A DNA stretch of 64,000 nt from Amycolatopsis lexingtonensis (GTDB taxonomy: Bacteria > Actinomycetota > Actinomycetes > Mycobacteriales > Pseudonocardiaceae). How positions within the stretch are numbered: the stretch's first letter is position 1; each line of letters begins with the position of its first letter. A model generated the notes under the pieces. It saw only the letters and a program-made list of their open reading frames with translations. It searched no databases and was not told where the DNA came from. The stretch lies in NCBI RefSeq assembly GCF_014873755.1, contig NZ_JADBEG010000001.1:7290501-7354500 (forward strand). Direction: 5' to 3'. Positions 16,897-28,276 of the stretch are shown here, piece by piece. Position numbers and translations under genes: made by a program.

Positions 16897-17343
16897 TCAG
16901 TCCTGTGGCGTGAGCAGCACGATCGGGATCACGCGGTCGGTCTTGCCCGCGTATTCGTCGTACAGCGGGAAGATGCCCGCCATCATCGGCCAGAGCGTCT
17001 CGCGTTCGGCTGCGGACGCGACCCGCGCGCGGGCGGTGAACCGGCGGGTGCCGGCCTGGACGCCGACATTTGGATTCGCCTGAAGGTTCTTGAACCACGC
17101 GGGATCGTCGTCGGAACCGGCCTTCGAAGCGACGACCACGAAGTCGTCCCCGGAGGTGCCGTAGATCAGACAACAACGTCGCGGGGTCCCGGTCCGGCGT
17201 CCGGTCGTGGCGAGGATCAGCGTGCGGAGACCGTTCGACTCGTGTCCCTCGGTTCCCCCGGAGTCCAGGTATGTGCGGGTTTGCTCGGCGACCCAATCCC
17301 AAGCCGAGTCGGTGGCGCGGTCGAGGTCATCGGCGACGGCCAT
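16897..17343 (-). CDS. nitroreductase/deazaflavin-dependent reductase (DDN family)
   Basis: 148 residues of the F420-binding split-barrel family typified by mycobacterial Ddn: TLILATTGRRTGTPRRCCL, DFVVVASKAGSDDDPAWFKNL with the family's AWxxNLxANP motif (QANPNVGVQAG), and a C-terminal segment YAGKTDRVIPIVLL. Members use reduced F420 to reduce quinones or xenobiotics. ATG start. It is 12 bp from the VOC gene and in the same direction, so the two are probably co-transcribed. Confidence 0.85.
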   Translation of the reverse strand: MAVADDLDRATDSAWDWVAEQTRTYLDSGGTEGHESNGLRTLILATTGRRTGTPRRCCLIYGTSGDDFVVVASKAGSDDDPAWFKNLQANPNVGVQAGTRRFTARARVASAAERETLWPMMAGIFPLYDEYAGKTDRVIPIVLLTPQD

Positions 17344-17354
17344 GACAGTTCCCT

Positions 17355-17792
17355 TCAGCTGAGTTCTTCGACGAGCCCGACGATCACGCCCGCGGGACCA
17401 CGGACGTAGGCGTACCGGCAGTAGTCCTGGTACCGCGCGACTTCGCCGACGAGTTCACCGCCGTGGCCGCGCAGGCGTTCGAGGACGTCGTCGACGTCGT
17501 CGATGACGAAGGTGATGCGCGGGATGCCCGGAACGTTCACGGGAGCCCACGGCGCGTTCTTCGTGGTGGTCGGCGTTCGGAAGGTCGAGAGCTCGACTCG
17601 GCCGTGCCCGTCCGGCGTCCGCAGGAAGGCGATGTCCGTTTTGACGCCGTCGAGCCCGATGAGCTTGTCGGCCCAGTCCCCCTCGACCGTGGTCTCGCCT
17701 TCGAGCTCCATGCCGAGTTCGACGAAGAACGCGACGGCGGCCGCGAGGTCCTCGACCACGTAACCGGTGTGGTCCAGCCGGTGGATCGCCAT
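17355..17792 (-). CDS. VOC (glyoxalase/bleomycin-resistance) family protein
   Basis: 145 residues with two beta-alpha-beta-beta-beta halves: HRLDHTGYVVEDLAAAVAF with the first metal-type histidine, GHGRVELSTF with the glutamate, PRITFVIDDVDDVLERL, and GPAGVIVGLVEEL. The second-half histidine is not obvious, though the C-terminal GVIVGLVEE glutamate is there. Members are metal-dependent isomerases, dioxygenases or drug-binding proteins; which one applies here is open. Confidence 0.8.
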   Translation of the reverse strand: MAIHRLDHTGYVVEDLAAAVAFFVELGMELEGETTVEGDWADKLIGLDGVKTDIAFLRTPDGHGRVELSTFRTPTTTKNAPWAPVNVPGIPRITFVIDDVDDVLERLRGHGGELVGEVARYQDYCRYAYVRGPAGVIVGLVEELS

Positions 17793-17875
17793 GATTGCCT
17801 CCCGTGTCACGCGGCCTCCGTGGCCGCTCGTACTCCTGGGACGGAGCCGGCTTCGGGTTCTCGACAATTTCCGGT

Positions 17876-17913
17876 ACGACAAAGGCCAGGTCTTCGGACC
17901 TGGCCTTTGTCGT
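17876..17913 (-). terminator. 17-bp hairpin terminator of tRNA-Ala
   Basis: The two arms ACGACAAAGGCCAGGTC and GACCTGGCCTTTGTCGT pair over 17 bp with a TTCG tetraloop. The hairpin begins 7 bp after the tRNA-Ala 3' end on the minus strand, so it is the expected transcription terminator or 3' processing barrier. Confidence 0.8.
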
Positions 17914-17920
17914 CGTGCTG

Positions 17921-17993
17921 TGGAGCTGAGGGGAATCGAACCCCTGACCCCCGCCTTGCAAAGGCGGTGCTCTACCAATTGAGCTACAGCCCC
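17921..17993 (-). tRNA. alaT: tRNA-Ala(UGC)
   Basis: A 73-nt cloverleaf on the minus strand. The acceptor stem GGGGCTG pairs with CAGCTCC and includes the G3:U70 pair that identifies alanine tRNAs. The anticodon is TGC in CTTTGCAAG, and the T-loop is GGTTCGATTCC. Discriminator A; CCA is not encoded. Together with tRNA-Ile near gyrA this matches the mycobacterial ileT-alaT layout, but here about 3.9 kb separates the two. Confidence 0.97.
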
Positions 17994-18025
17994 GGACGCG
18001 GACGGCGCACCGCCCGCGGAAAACC

Positions 18026-18193
18026 TCAGTTGTGGGAAGCGCCCGCCGGCTTGGCCGGGGTCGTGCCGTTGTTCGAGGGGACCGGCGCGGTCGCCTCACG
18101 CCAGAGGTCGGCTTCGGCCTTGGCCGCCTTGTTGCGCTTCACGACGAACAGGACGCCGCCCGCGATGACCGCGAGTGCCAGCAGCTTCTTCAC
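18026..18193 (-). CDS. DLW-39 family small protein, 55 aa
   Basis: A short gene found by reading the minus strand. The GTG start at 18193 follows AGAAGGGGG and gives MKKLLALAVIAGGVLFVVK (initiator Met), a single membrane helix, then RNKAAKAEADLWREAT and a Pro/Asn-rich tail. The DLWREAT motif is the hallmark of the actinobacterial DLW-39 proteins, which are usually found next to tRNA-Ala near gyrA, as here. Function unknown. Confidence 0.8.
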   Translation of the reverse strand: MKKLLALAVIAGGVLFVVKRNKAAKAEADLWREATAPVPSNNGTTPAKPAGASHN

Positions 18194-18270
18194 CGAAGCC
18201 CCCTTCTCAGCTTGCTTCCCTTACCCCGCGATGTTACTGCACCGCCCGCGAAGTGATGTCGGGTGCCGGT

Positions 18271-18286
18271 GGTTCCACGTGGAACC
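18271..18286. promoter_or_regulatory. parS-like palindrome
   Basis: GGTTCCACGTGGAACC is a perfect palindrome built of the GTTCCAC half-site. That half-site also occurs in the mixed sites of the parAB cluster (for example TGTTTCACGTGGAAC at 37701). It is therefore a plausible extra ParB binding site on the other side of oriC. Confidence 0.55.
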
Positions 18287-18470
18287 ACCGGTAATCGACG
18301 TCACACGTCCGGGGAAATACGGGGCCCGGGTGTCCTGTTGTACCCACTGGTCGGTGCGCCCACCGTGTCCCCCGGGCCTCAACCACTGCCTTCGCGGAGT
18401 TCCGTTCGGCTGGAGCCGCGATGCGCCTCATCGCCGAGAGGCGACCGTGGTGCGCATCGACCGTGATTGC

Positions 18471-18506
18471 TCAGCCCTGCCGGTCTTCTCTTCCCGGCAG
18501 GGCTGA
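18471..18506. terminator. 13-bp perfect hairpin, possible terminator or leader structure
   Basis: TCAGCCCTGCCGG pairs with CCGGCAGGGCTGA around a pyrimidine-rich 10-nt loop. No U-tract follows on either strand. It lies 98 bp before the lipoprotein start, so it could be a leader element of that gene instead. Confidence 0.4.
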
Positions 18507-18603
18507 CCTGTATCCGGGACATCTCAGGGTCGAGCCCTGATGTCGTCACCTTCCGCCAAAGACACCCTCGGAAGGGAAAGTCGTCAACGGAAGGAGTTCC
18601 CGG

Positions 18604-18885
18604 ATGCGTGCCGCCTTGATCGCCGGTGCCGCCGCCCTGCTCGTCGCGACCGCCGCGTGCAGTTCCCCGACCCCGCCGGCCGCCCCCGCACCACACTCGG
18701 TCGACCAGGCCCAGGCGGCCCGGATCGCCACCGGCAAGTACGGCGGGCGATCGCTGGGCGTGGAGCAGGACACCGCGCGGGGACAGCCGAGCTGGGAAGT
18801 CGAGATCGCGGACAGCGCCCAGGGCCGCATCGAGGTCGACGTCGCCCAGCGGACCGGCGCCGTGCTGACGATGGAGCGGGACTGA
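18604..18885 (+). CDS. small PepSY-like lipoprotein, 93 aa
   Basis: Signal peptide with lipobox VATAAC (lipidated Cys at residue 19), then a short Ser/Pro/Ala linker and one PepSY-like repeat (SVDQAQAARIATGKYGG ... SWEVEIADSAQGRIEVDVA ... TGAVLTMERD). PepSY modules are often extracytoplasmic inhibitors or sensors. ATG start preceded by GGAAGGAG. Role unknown. Confidence 0.7.
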   Translation: MRAALIAGAAALLVATAACSSPTPPAAPAPHSVDQAQAARIATGKYGGRSLGVEQDTARGQPSWEVEIADSAQGRIEVDVAQRTGAVLTMERD

Positions 18886-18898
18886 TCACACACCCGGT

Positions 18899-19378
18899 TC
18901 AGGAGCAGCACCCCTCGGGCTGGGTCGCCTTGTCGACCTGGCCGGTCTCGGCGTCGGGCGTGCAACACGTGGCCGGGGCGGTGAGGGCGGCACTGTCGGA
19001 GCCGAAGGTCTGCGAGTCGGCCTTGACCGTGTAGACCTCCCACGGCTCCTGGCCGGGGCCGTGCACCCACACCTTGTCCTGCACGGCGTAGCAGCAGGTG
19101 GTGTTGTCCTCGGTCAGCGTTTCCAGACCCTCGCCGGTGAGGCGCTTGCCGGCCTCGCTGACCTGGTCGATCGACTCGACCTCGACGCCGAGGTGGTCCA
19201 TGACGGTCGCCTGGCCGGGCTCGCCCTCCAGGAGCACGAGCTTGAGCGCGGGCTCGGCGATGGCGAAGTTCGCGTACCCCGGACGGAGCTTGGCCGGCTC
19301 GGTGCCGAAGAGCTTCGAGTAGAAGTCGATCGAGCCTTCGAGGTCCCCGACCCGCAGTGCGAGCTGTACCCGTGACAT
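18899..19378 (-). CDS. arsI: ArsI/CadI family metalloenzyme (organoarsenical/cadmium-induced VOC protein)
   Basis: 159 residues. The first ~120 form a VOC fold beginning MSRVQLALRVGDLEGSIDFY, close to mycobacterial CadI. The diagnostic pair is TTCCYAVQDKVWVHGPG (Cys95-Cys96), which in ArsI proteins binds trivalent arsenic before an Fe(II) dioxygenase cleaves the C-As bond. His62 (MDHLGVEVESID) and Glu114 (WEVYTV) are likely metal ligands. The tail has two more CC pairs (ATCCTP, EGCCS). It is divergent from an ArsR gene, as in M. tuberculosis. CadI proteins are also cadmium-induced, so the physiological metal is not certain. Confidence 0.85.
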   Translation of the reverse strand: MSRVQLALRVGDLEGSIDFYSKLFGTEPAKLRPGYANFAIAEPALKLVLLEGEPGQATVMDHLGVEVESIDQVSEAGKRLTGEGLETLTEDNTTCCYAVQDKVWVHGPGQEPWEVYTVKADSQTFGSDSAALTAPATCCTPDAETGQVDKATQPEGCCS

Positions 19379-19446
19379 CCCGTCCTCCTTGAATAGACGT
19401 TCATCGAAACAGTGACGAGGCTCAGATTGCCCCCTGAATAGATGGA

Positions 19447-19460
19447 TGTCAAGATAGACA
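19447..19460. promoter_or_regulatory. candidate ArsR operator between arsI and arsR
   Basis: The 83-bp divergent gap has an inverted repeat TGTC-AAGATA-GACA just before the arsR ATG. Two GAATAGA elements are also present, at 19391 and 19436. ArsR/SmtB proteins bind imperfect 12-2-12 repeats in such gaps. Assignment is from position and symmetry. Confidence 0.4.
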
Positions 19461-19461
19461 C

Positions 19462-19824
19462 ATGCCGAAACAGCTGCCGATCGTCGCGCTGGACGCCTGC
19501 TGCTCCCCGCTCTCCCGCGAACCGCTGAACGAGGGCCAGGCCGTCGAACTGTCGAAGCTGTTCAAGGCGATGGCCGACCCGGTCCGCCTGCGGCTGCTGT
19601 CGCTGATCGCCTCCCACGGCGGCGGCGAGGCGTGCGTGTGCGACCTGACCGACGCGTTCGACCTGACCGGCCCGACCATCTCCCACCACCTGAAGGTGCT
19701 GCGCGAGTCCGGCCTGATCACCGGCGAACGGCGTGGGACCTGGGTCTACTACCGCGTCCACCCCGAGGTGCTGGCCCGCCTGTCGGCCGTGCTCGTCCCT
19801 GGTGACAGTCCCGTTCCGGGGTGA
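19462..19824 (+). CDS. arsR: ArsR/SmtB-family metalloregulatory repressor
   Basis: 120 residues. Winged-helix core: LFKAMADPVRLRLLSLIA, CVCDLTDAFDLTGPTISHH (recognition helix), GLITGERRGTWVYYRV. Likely metal or arsenite ligands are the N-terminal DACCSP pair and the ACVCDL pair. It should release the arsI/arsR divergent promoter when As(III), Sb(III) or Cd(II) binds. ATG start. Confidence 0.9.
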   Translation: MPKQLPIVALDACCSPLSREPLNEGQAVELSKLFKAMADPVRLRLLSLIASHGGGEACVCDLTDAFDLTGPTISHHLKVLRESGLITGERRGTWVYYRVHPEVLARLSAVLVPGDSPVPG

Positions 19825-19852
19825 TCCCTCGCGCCGGCTCTCTTTATCGTCT

Positions 19853-19868
19853 ATCGTCGATTAACGAT
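19853..19868. promoter_or_regulatory. candidate operator in front of second arsR-arsM unit
   Basis: ATCGT-CGATTA-ACGAT inverted repeat, preceded by another ATCGT at 19846-19850. It lies just upstream of the GTG start chosen for the second ArsR, a usual place for autoregulation. Confidence 0.4.
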
Positions 19869-19881
19869 GAAGGGAAGTGCT

Positions 19882-20214
19882 GTGCTGGACCGTGCTACCG
19901 CTGAGACCTACGCCGGTTGGTTCCGGGCGCTGGCCGACCCGACCCGGGTGCAGATCCTCAACCTGCTGGCCCCGACCGGCGCCCCGATGACGGTCGGGCA
20001 GATCGTCGACCAGGTCGACGTCGGCCAGTCCACCGTGTCCGCCCACCTGAAGATCCTCACCGAAGCCCGGTTCGTGCTCGCCGAAGCACGCGGCACGTCC
20101 CGGCTCTACCAGGTCAACGAGCGCTGCGTGTCGTGCTTCCCGACCGCCGCCGACGTGGTGATGGGCCGCGGAGTCCTGCCGTTCACGGCCGTCACCTGCG
20201 AGACCACCCGATGA
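19882..20214 (+). CDS. second ArsR-family repressor
   Basis: About 110 residues: AGWFRALADPTRVQILNLLA, VGQIVDQVDVGQSTVSAHL, FVLAEARGTSRLYQVN, then a C-terminal RCVSCFPTAADVV in which the CxxC-like pair is the probable metalloid site. This type is common in front of arsM. I chose GTG 19882 because GAAGGGA lies 7 nt upstream. An in-frame ATG at 19867 would add five residues but overlaps the inverted repeat and has no ribosome-binding site. Its TGA overlaps the ATG of the next gene. Confidence 0.85.
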   Translation: MLDRATAETYAGWFRALADPTRVQILNLLAPTGAPMTVGQIVDQVDVGQSTVSAHLKILTEARFVLAEARGTSRLYQVNERCVSCFPTAADVVMGRGVLPFTAVTCETTR

Positions 20215-21413
20215 ACCCCGACGCCGTTCGCGAGCGCTATGCCGCCGCTGCCCGCCGGGCGCTGGACGGCGAGGGAACCGGTCTTCTAGCCGGCGAAGGA
20301 GACGCCGAACGGCTCGGCGCCGTCCACTACACGGGCGAAGAAATCCCGGCCGAGGTGTCGGCGGCCAGCCTGGGATGCGGGAACCCCCTGGCCGTCGCCG
20401 ACCTGCACCCCGGGGAAACGGTGCTCGACCTCGGTTCCGGCGGCGGCCTCGACGTCCTGCTCTCGGCCCGCCGCGTCGGCCCCACCGGCCGCGCCATCGG
20501 CCTGGACATGACCGACGAAATGCTCGCCCTCGCCCGCCGCCACGCCGAGCAGGCCGACGTGGGCAACGTCGAGTTCGTCAAAGGCACGATCGAGGACATC
20601 CCGCTGCCGGCCGCTTCGGTCGATGTGGTCATTTCCAACTGCGTCATCGCGTTATCGCCGGACAAGCCGGCCGTGTTCGCCGAAATCGCCCGCGTCCTGC
20701 GCCCCGGCGGCCGCCTCGGCATCACCGACATCCTCGCCGACGACACCCTCACCGACGCCGAACGCACGGACGCGGTCGAATGCCTCAGTGGCGCGCTCAC
20801 GGCCTCGCGCTACCGGGCTCTCCTCCGCGACGCCGGGCTGGCCGGAATCGACATCCGCGTCACCCACGAAGTCGGCGACAAACTGCACTCGGCGATCATC
20901 CGCGCCGACCGCCCGGCGCCGGTCCGCATCGACACGATGACGTCCGACCACGGTGGAGAGGTGTTGACGATCTACCAAGCCGGGCTCGACGGCGGGCACG
21001 CCAGCTTCGAAACCACGGCGCCCGACTGGGCCACCTGGGACGCCACCCATCTCCCCGACCACCGCCTGGTGGCCCTGGATCCCGCCGGACGCGTACTCGG
21101 CTGGACCGCGGTCTCCGCCGTTTCTTCTCGGTGCGTGTATGCCGGTGTCGTCGAGCACAGCGTTTACGTCCACCCGAACGCTCAGGGCCGGGGTATCGGC
21201 CGCGCATTGCTGAGGGCGCTTGTCGCCTCGACCGAGGCGGCCGGGATCTGGACGATTCAGAGCGGCATCTTCCCCGAGAACACCGCGAGCAGGGCACTTC
21301 ACCGTGGCGCCGGCTTCCGCGAAGTAGGTACCCGCGAACGAATCGGCCGGCATCACGGCCAGTGGCGCGACGTCGTGATGATCGAACGGCGAACGCAGCG
21401 CCTGCGATCTTGA
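20211..21413 (+). CDS. arsM: fusion: arsenite methyltransferase (ArsM) + ArsN1-like GNAT acetyltransferase
   Basis: 400 residues with two domains. Residues 1-~235 are ArsM: SAM motif [13 protein letters not shown] (72-84) and the three arsenic-binding cysteines Cys56 (SLGCGNPLA), Cys144 ([12 protein letters not shown]) and Cys191 (ECLSGAL). Residues ~245-395 are a GNAT domain resembling phosphinothricin/arsinothricin acetyltransferases: [32 protein letters not shown] (acetyl-CoA loop 325-330), [19 protein letters not shown] and [11 protein letters not shown]. ArsM methylates As(III); ArsN1 acetylates arsinothricin. The frame is continuous with no sign of an error. Start overlaps the arsR stop (ATGA). 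Substrate of the GNAT half is inferred. Confidence 0.88.
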   Translation: MNPDAVRERYAAAARRALDGEGTGLLAGEGDAERLGAVHYTGEEIPAEVSAASLGCGNPLAVADLHPGETVLDLGSGGGLDVLLSARRVGPTGRAIGLDMTDEMLALARRHAEQADVGNVEFVKGTIEDIPLPAASVDVVISNCVIALSPDKPAVFAEIARVLRPGGRLGITDILADDTLTDAERTDAVECLSGALTASRYRALLRDAGLAGIDIRVTHEVGDKLHSAIIRADRPAPVRIDTMTSDHGGEVLTIYQAGLDGGHASFETTAPDWATWDATHLPDHRLVALDPAGRVLGWTAVSAVSSRCVYAGVVEHSVYVHPNAQGRGIGRALLRALVASTEAAGIWTIQSGIFPENTASRALHRGAGFREVGTRERIGRHHGQWRDVVMIERRTQRLRS

Positions 21414-21437
21414 AGGCCAAGTCGTCACCGGCGTTCG

Positions 21438-21854
21438 TCAGTCCCAGTAGTTGAAAAGTGCTTCGCCGAGGTTGCCAGGCCGCCAGTACTTCATGTCGTC
21501 CGACCGGACGTCAGGCCAGTCCGCGGGATCGAATGGGCCGTTCAGCTCGGACGGGGGGAGCACCTCAAACCCAGGCAGCTCCGCCAGGACAGCCATCAGC
21601 GCAGGAACGTCTACAAACGTCAGCGGGCCTGAATCGCGAACGTCGTCGACGAACTGGATGGTTCGGGGCTCTGCGACGGCCAGTATCGCCGAGTCGCGGG
21701 TGCAGACTACGGCGACCGTTCGATCGCGATAAGTGATGAGCGCCTGGTGGAAGTTGGGTGTCACGTCATCGGCGAGGCGGAACTCGACCACCTCACCGCC
21801 GACACGGCGGGCAGCTGTGTGACAGGCAAGCCGGAAGTTGCGGATGTCCGTCAT
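21438..21854 (-). CDS. hypothetical protein, 138 aa
   Basis: A soluble protein starting MTDIRNFRLACHTAARRVG; earlier in-frame codons look like non-coding sequence overlapping the terminator. Features: VVCTRDSAILAVAEP, TIQFVDDVRDSGPLTFVD, and a Trp-rich C-terminus (DWPDVRSDDMKYWRPGN, LFNYWD). It looks like a variant of the small proteins found beside polymorphic toxin or immunity genes, but I cannot name the family. It lies between the arsenic genes and tRNA-Ile. Confidence 0.55.
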   Translation of the reverse strand: MTDIRNFRLACHTAARRVGGEVVEFRLADDVTPNFHQALITYRDRTVAVVCTRDSAILAVAEPRTIQFVDDVRDSGPLTFVDVPALMAVLAELPGFEVLPPSELNGPFDPADWPDVRSDDMKYWRPGNLGEALFNYWD

Positions 21855-21889
21855 CCAGCGAAGATATCCGCTTCCCCCACGCAGGCAGC

Positions 21890-21923
21890 AAAAAGCCCGG
21901 CTCACGAGACGCGAACCGGGCTT
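21890..21923 (-). terminator. terminator of tRNA-Ile
   Basis: On the minus strand AAGCCCGG...CCGGGCTT forms an 8-bp stem followed by a run of T (plus-strand AAAAA at 21890-21894). It starts 9 bp after the tRNA-Ile 3' end. Confidence 0.75.
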
Positions 21924-21931
21924 GACCTGCG

Positions 21932-22005
21932 TGGGCCTACCAGGACTTGAACCTGGGACCTCTTCGTTATCAGCGAAGCGCTCTAACCGCCTGAGCTATA
22001 GGCCC
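21932..22005 (-). tRNA. ileT: tRNA-Ile(GAU)
   Basis: A 74-nt cloverleaf on the minus strand. Acceptor GGGCCTA pairs with TAGGCCC, D-arm AGCTCAGGCGGTTAGAGC, anticodon GAT in CTGATAACG, T-loop GGTTCAAGTCC. CCA not encoded. It follows the DUF3566 gene downstream of gyrA, as ileT does in mycobacteria. Confidence 0.97.
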
Positions 22006-22024
22006 TTGAACGAGGAGAACTTTA

Positions 22025-22046
22025 CAGGACCCCCGGAGGGGTCCTG
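22025..22046 (-). terminator. hairpin after the DUF3566 gene
   Basis: CAGGACCCC pairs with GGGGTCCTG (9-bp stem, 4-nt loop) 9 bp downstream of the DUF3566 stop codon. There is no U-tract, so termination strength is uncertain. Confidence 0.5.
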
Positions 22047-22054
22047 CAACCGGG

Positions 22055-22714
22055 TCACTCCCGTTCCGACAGCGTGACTTCGAGGCCACCCGCCAGGTCC
22101 GCGGACACGTTGTAGATGAACGCGCTGACCGTCGCCAGCGCGGACACCAAGACGATGTTGATCGCGCCGAGGATGGCCGCGATGCCGAAGACGCGGCCCG
22201 CGCTGATCAGGGGTTCCGACGACGCGTTCGCGCCTTCGCCGCCGACCAGGGACGAGTACGTGCCGTTCAGCTTGTCCCAGACGCCCATGCCGTCGAGGAC
22301 CGTGTACAGGACGCCGACCGCGACCAGCCAGACGAAGAACATCGCCACGCCCAGGACCAGGGACAGCTTCAGGACCGACCACGGGTCGAACCGCTTGACC
22401 TGCAGCGATGCCCTACGCGGGCCGCGACCTGGTCGCCTCAGTGCGCTGGGGCGGGCTCGCTGGGTCGACGCCGAGGGCACCGCCTGCTCGCCGCCCGGTG
22501 GGGTGTCGCCGCTGCCGCCGAAGAGGCGGGGGGCGGCGCTTCCGGTCACCACCGGGCGCTGGTCCGGGGAGACCGGCTGGGTCTCTCCGGCCGGCGGCTC
22601 CGTGGCCAGCTTGACCGTCGCTTCGGCGTCGCCTTCCTTGTCGACCCGCTGCCAGGGCGGGCTGGCCGGCGTTCCGTTCGAACCCGCTGCCTCGGGATTC
22701 TCGGATGGTGTCAC
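22055..22714 (-). CDS. DUF3566 membrane protein (Rv0007-like)
   Basis: 219 residues. The first ~100 are disordered and Pro/Ser-rich. Then come LQVKRFDPWSVLKLSLVLG and two membrane helices (LVLGVAMFFVWLVAVGVLYTV; IAAILGAINIVLVSALATV) separated by a loop with GMGVWDKLN, ending FIYNVSADLAGGLEVTL. This is the DUF3566 pattern. It always follows gyrA in actinobacteria and is likely co-transcribed with it here (49-bp gap). Function unknown; a link to the cell envelope or division is often suggested. Confidence 0.85.
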   Translation of the reverse strand: MTPSENPEAAGSNGTPASPPWQRVDKEGDAEATVKLATEPPAGETQPVSPDQRPVVTGSAAPRLFGGSGDTPPGGEQAVPSASTQRARPSALRRPGRGPRRASLQVKRFDPWSVLKLSLVLGVAMFFVWLVAVGVLYTVLDGMGVWDKLNGTYSSLVGGEGANASSEPLISAGRVFGIAAILGAINIVLVSALATVSAFIYNVSADLAGGLEVTLSERE

Positions 22715-22763
22715 GAAGAGTCAGTCCTTACCCGTGCCGTGGGGCCGCCGTCGGAGAGCAAAC

Positions 22764-25319
<2,556 letters not shown>

Positions 25320-25370
25320 GGGGTCCTTCTCGGGTGCGGGTGGTCCAGGCGGGACAAGAGCGGGGGACGC

Positions 25371-27437
<2,067 letters not shown>

Positions 27438-27535
27438 TCACAGACGAACGAAATCGGTTCGAGCCGAGTCTTGACGTATCTCGGGAGGTCTGGATGCGTT
27501 CTCGGGGCATTCAACCGAGCAACGCGCAACCCGGG

Positions 27536-28276
27536 TCAGCCGTACGTGTCACGCGGGCCGCGCCCCGGCACGTGCCGGGGCCCTTTCCGCCAGCTCGGGG
27601 CGGTCGGACCCTGGATCCGCATCCGCTTGACGACGCCGTTGCCGACGCCCGCGGCGATCTTGTGCAGCAGTTTTCCCTGCAGCAGCCGGAGCTGGGTGGC
27701 CCACGCCGTGGAGCTCGCGCGCACGGTGAGTTCGCCGTCCTTCAGCGCGACCGGCTGGGCGTGTTCGGCGACGTCTTCGCCGACCAGGCGCCCCCACTGG
27801 GCGAAGACGCGGGCGGTCGTGACACTCTCGTTCCAGCCCCGGTCGGTGACCAGCCGGGAGACGAGCCGGCCGAGCGGCTGCGGGTCGCGCGGGTCCGCTC
27901 CCGGCCCTGACCAGCGGCGACGCCGGGGGTTCTGCCCGCTACCGCCACCGACGGTGCGCCGCCGGTAGCCCGGTGAGGTGCCCCGCTCCTTGGCCTTCGC
28001 CTTGGCCGCTTCGAGCGCGGCGTGGGCGAGGTCGCGTCCGGTCGGGGGTGCCTCGTTCGGCCCAGCACCGCCGTCACGCTCAGTGCCAGCCGGCGGCTTG
28101 GTGCCGCTTTCGGGCGTTTTACGCCACCTATCTGGCCGTACGGTCACGGGCAGCGATAACTCATTCACCGTGTTATCCACACTGTCCACAGGTTTGTCCC
28201 CAGATCGGGTGCGGTTTGTGCGGCCCGTCACACCGGGTGGTCTCTCGTCGTGCTCAGCCACGCGTGATCTCGCCAT
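27536..28276 (-). CDS. dciA: DciA-type replicative helicase loader (DUF721)
   Basis: 246 residues. Long basic, disordered N-terminal part, then the DUF721 KH-like domain ([65 protein letters not shown]). DciA helps load DnaB in bacteria lacking DnaC. The ATG lies 20 bp inside the recF 3' end, so start choice is not firm; later GTG codons are possible. Two DnaA-box-like sites lie within its first 35 codons. Confidence 0.85.
   Translation of the reverse strand: MARSRVAEHDERPPGVTGRTNRTRSGDKPVDSVDNTVNELSLPVTVRPDRWRKTPESGTKPPAGTERDGGAGPNEAPPTGRDLAHAALEAAKAKAKERGTSPGYRRRTVGGGSGQNPRRRRWSGPGADPRDPQPLGRLVSRLVTDRGWNESVTTARVFAQWGRLVGEDVAEHAQPVALKDGELTVRASSTAWATQLRLLQGKLLHKIAAGVGNGVVKRMRIQGPTAPSWRKGPRHVPGRGPRDTYG
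28173..28190. promoter_or_regulatory. DnaA box pair inside the 5' part of dciA
   Basis: TTATCCACA (28173-28181, exact consensus) is directly followed by CTGTCCACA (28182-28190, one mismatch from TTGTCCACA). If the true dciA start is one of the downstream GTG codons, the pair would sit in its promoter region. Confidence 0.5.

Larger units (their letters stand above)
18194..18603. other. 410-bp gene-free stretch with parS-like palindrome and long hairpin
   Basis: No gene seen. It holds a perfect 16-bp palindrome, GGTTCCACGTGGAACC (18271-18286), and a hairpin at 18471-18506. It must also hold the promoters of the DLW-39 gene and of the lipoprotein gene. Confidence 0.5.

Noticed and set aside
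17921..22005. Genomic island integrated at a tRNA by a phage-type integrase
   Set aside because: No integrase, no transposase and no repeated tRNA 3' end was found; the insertion remains inferred only from gene order.
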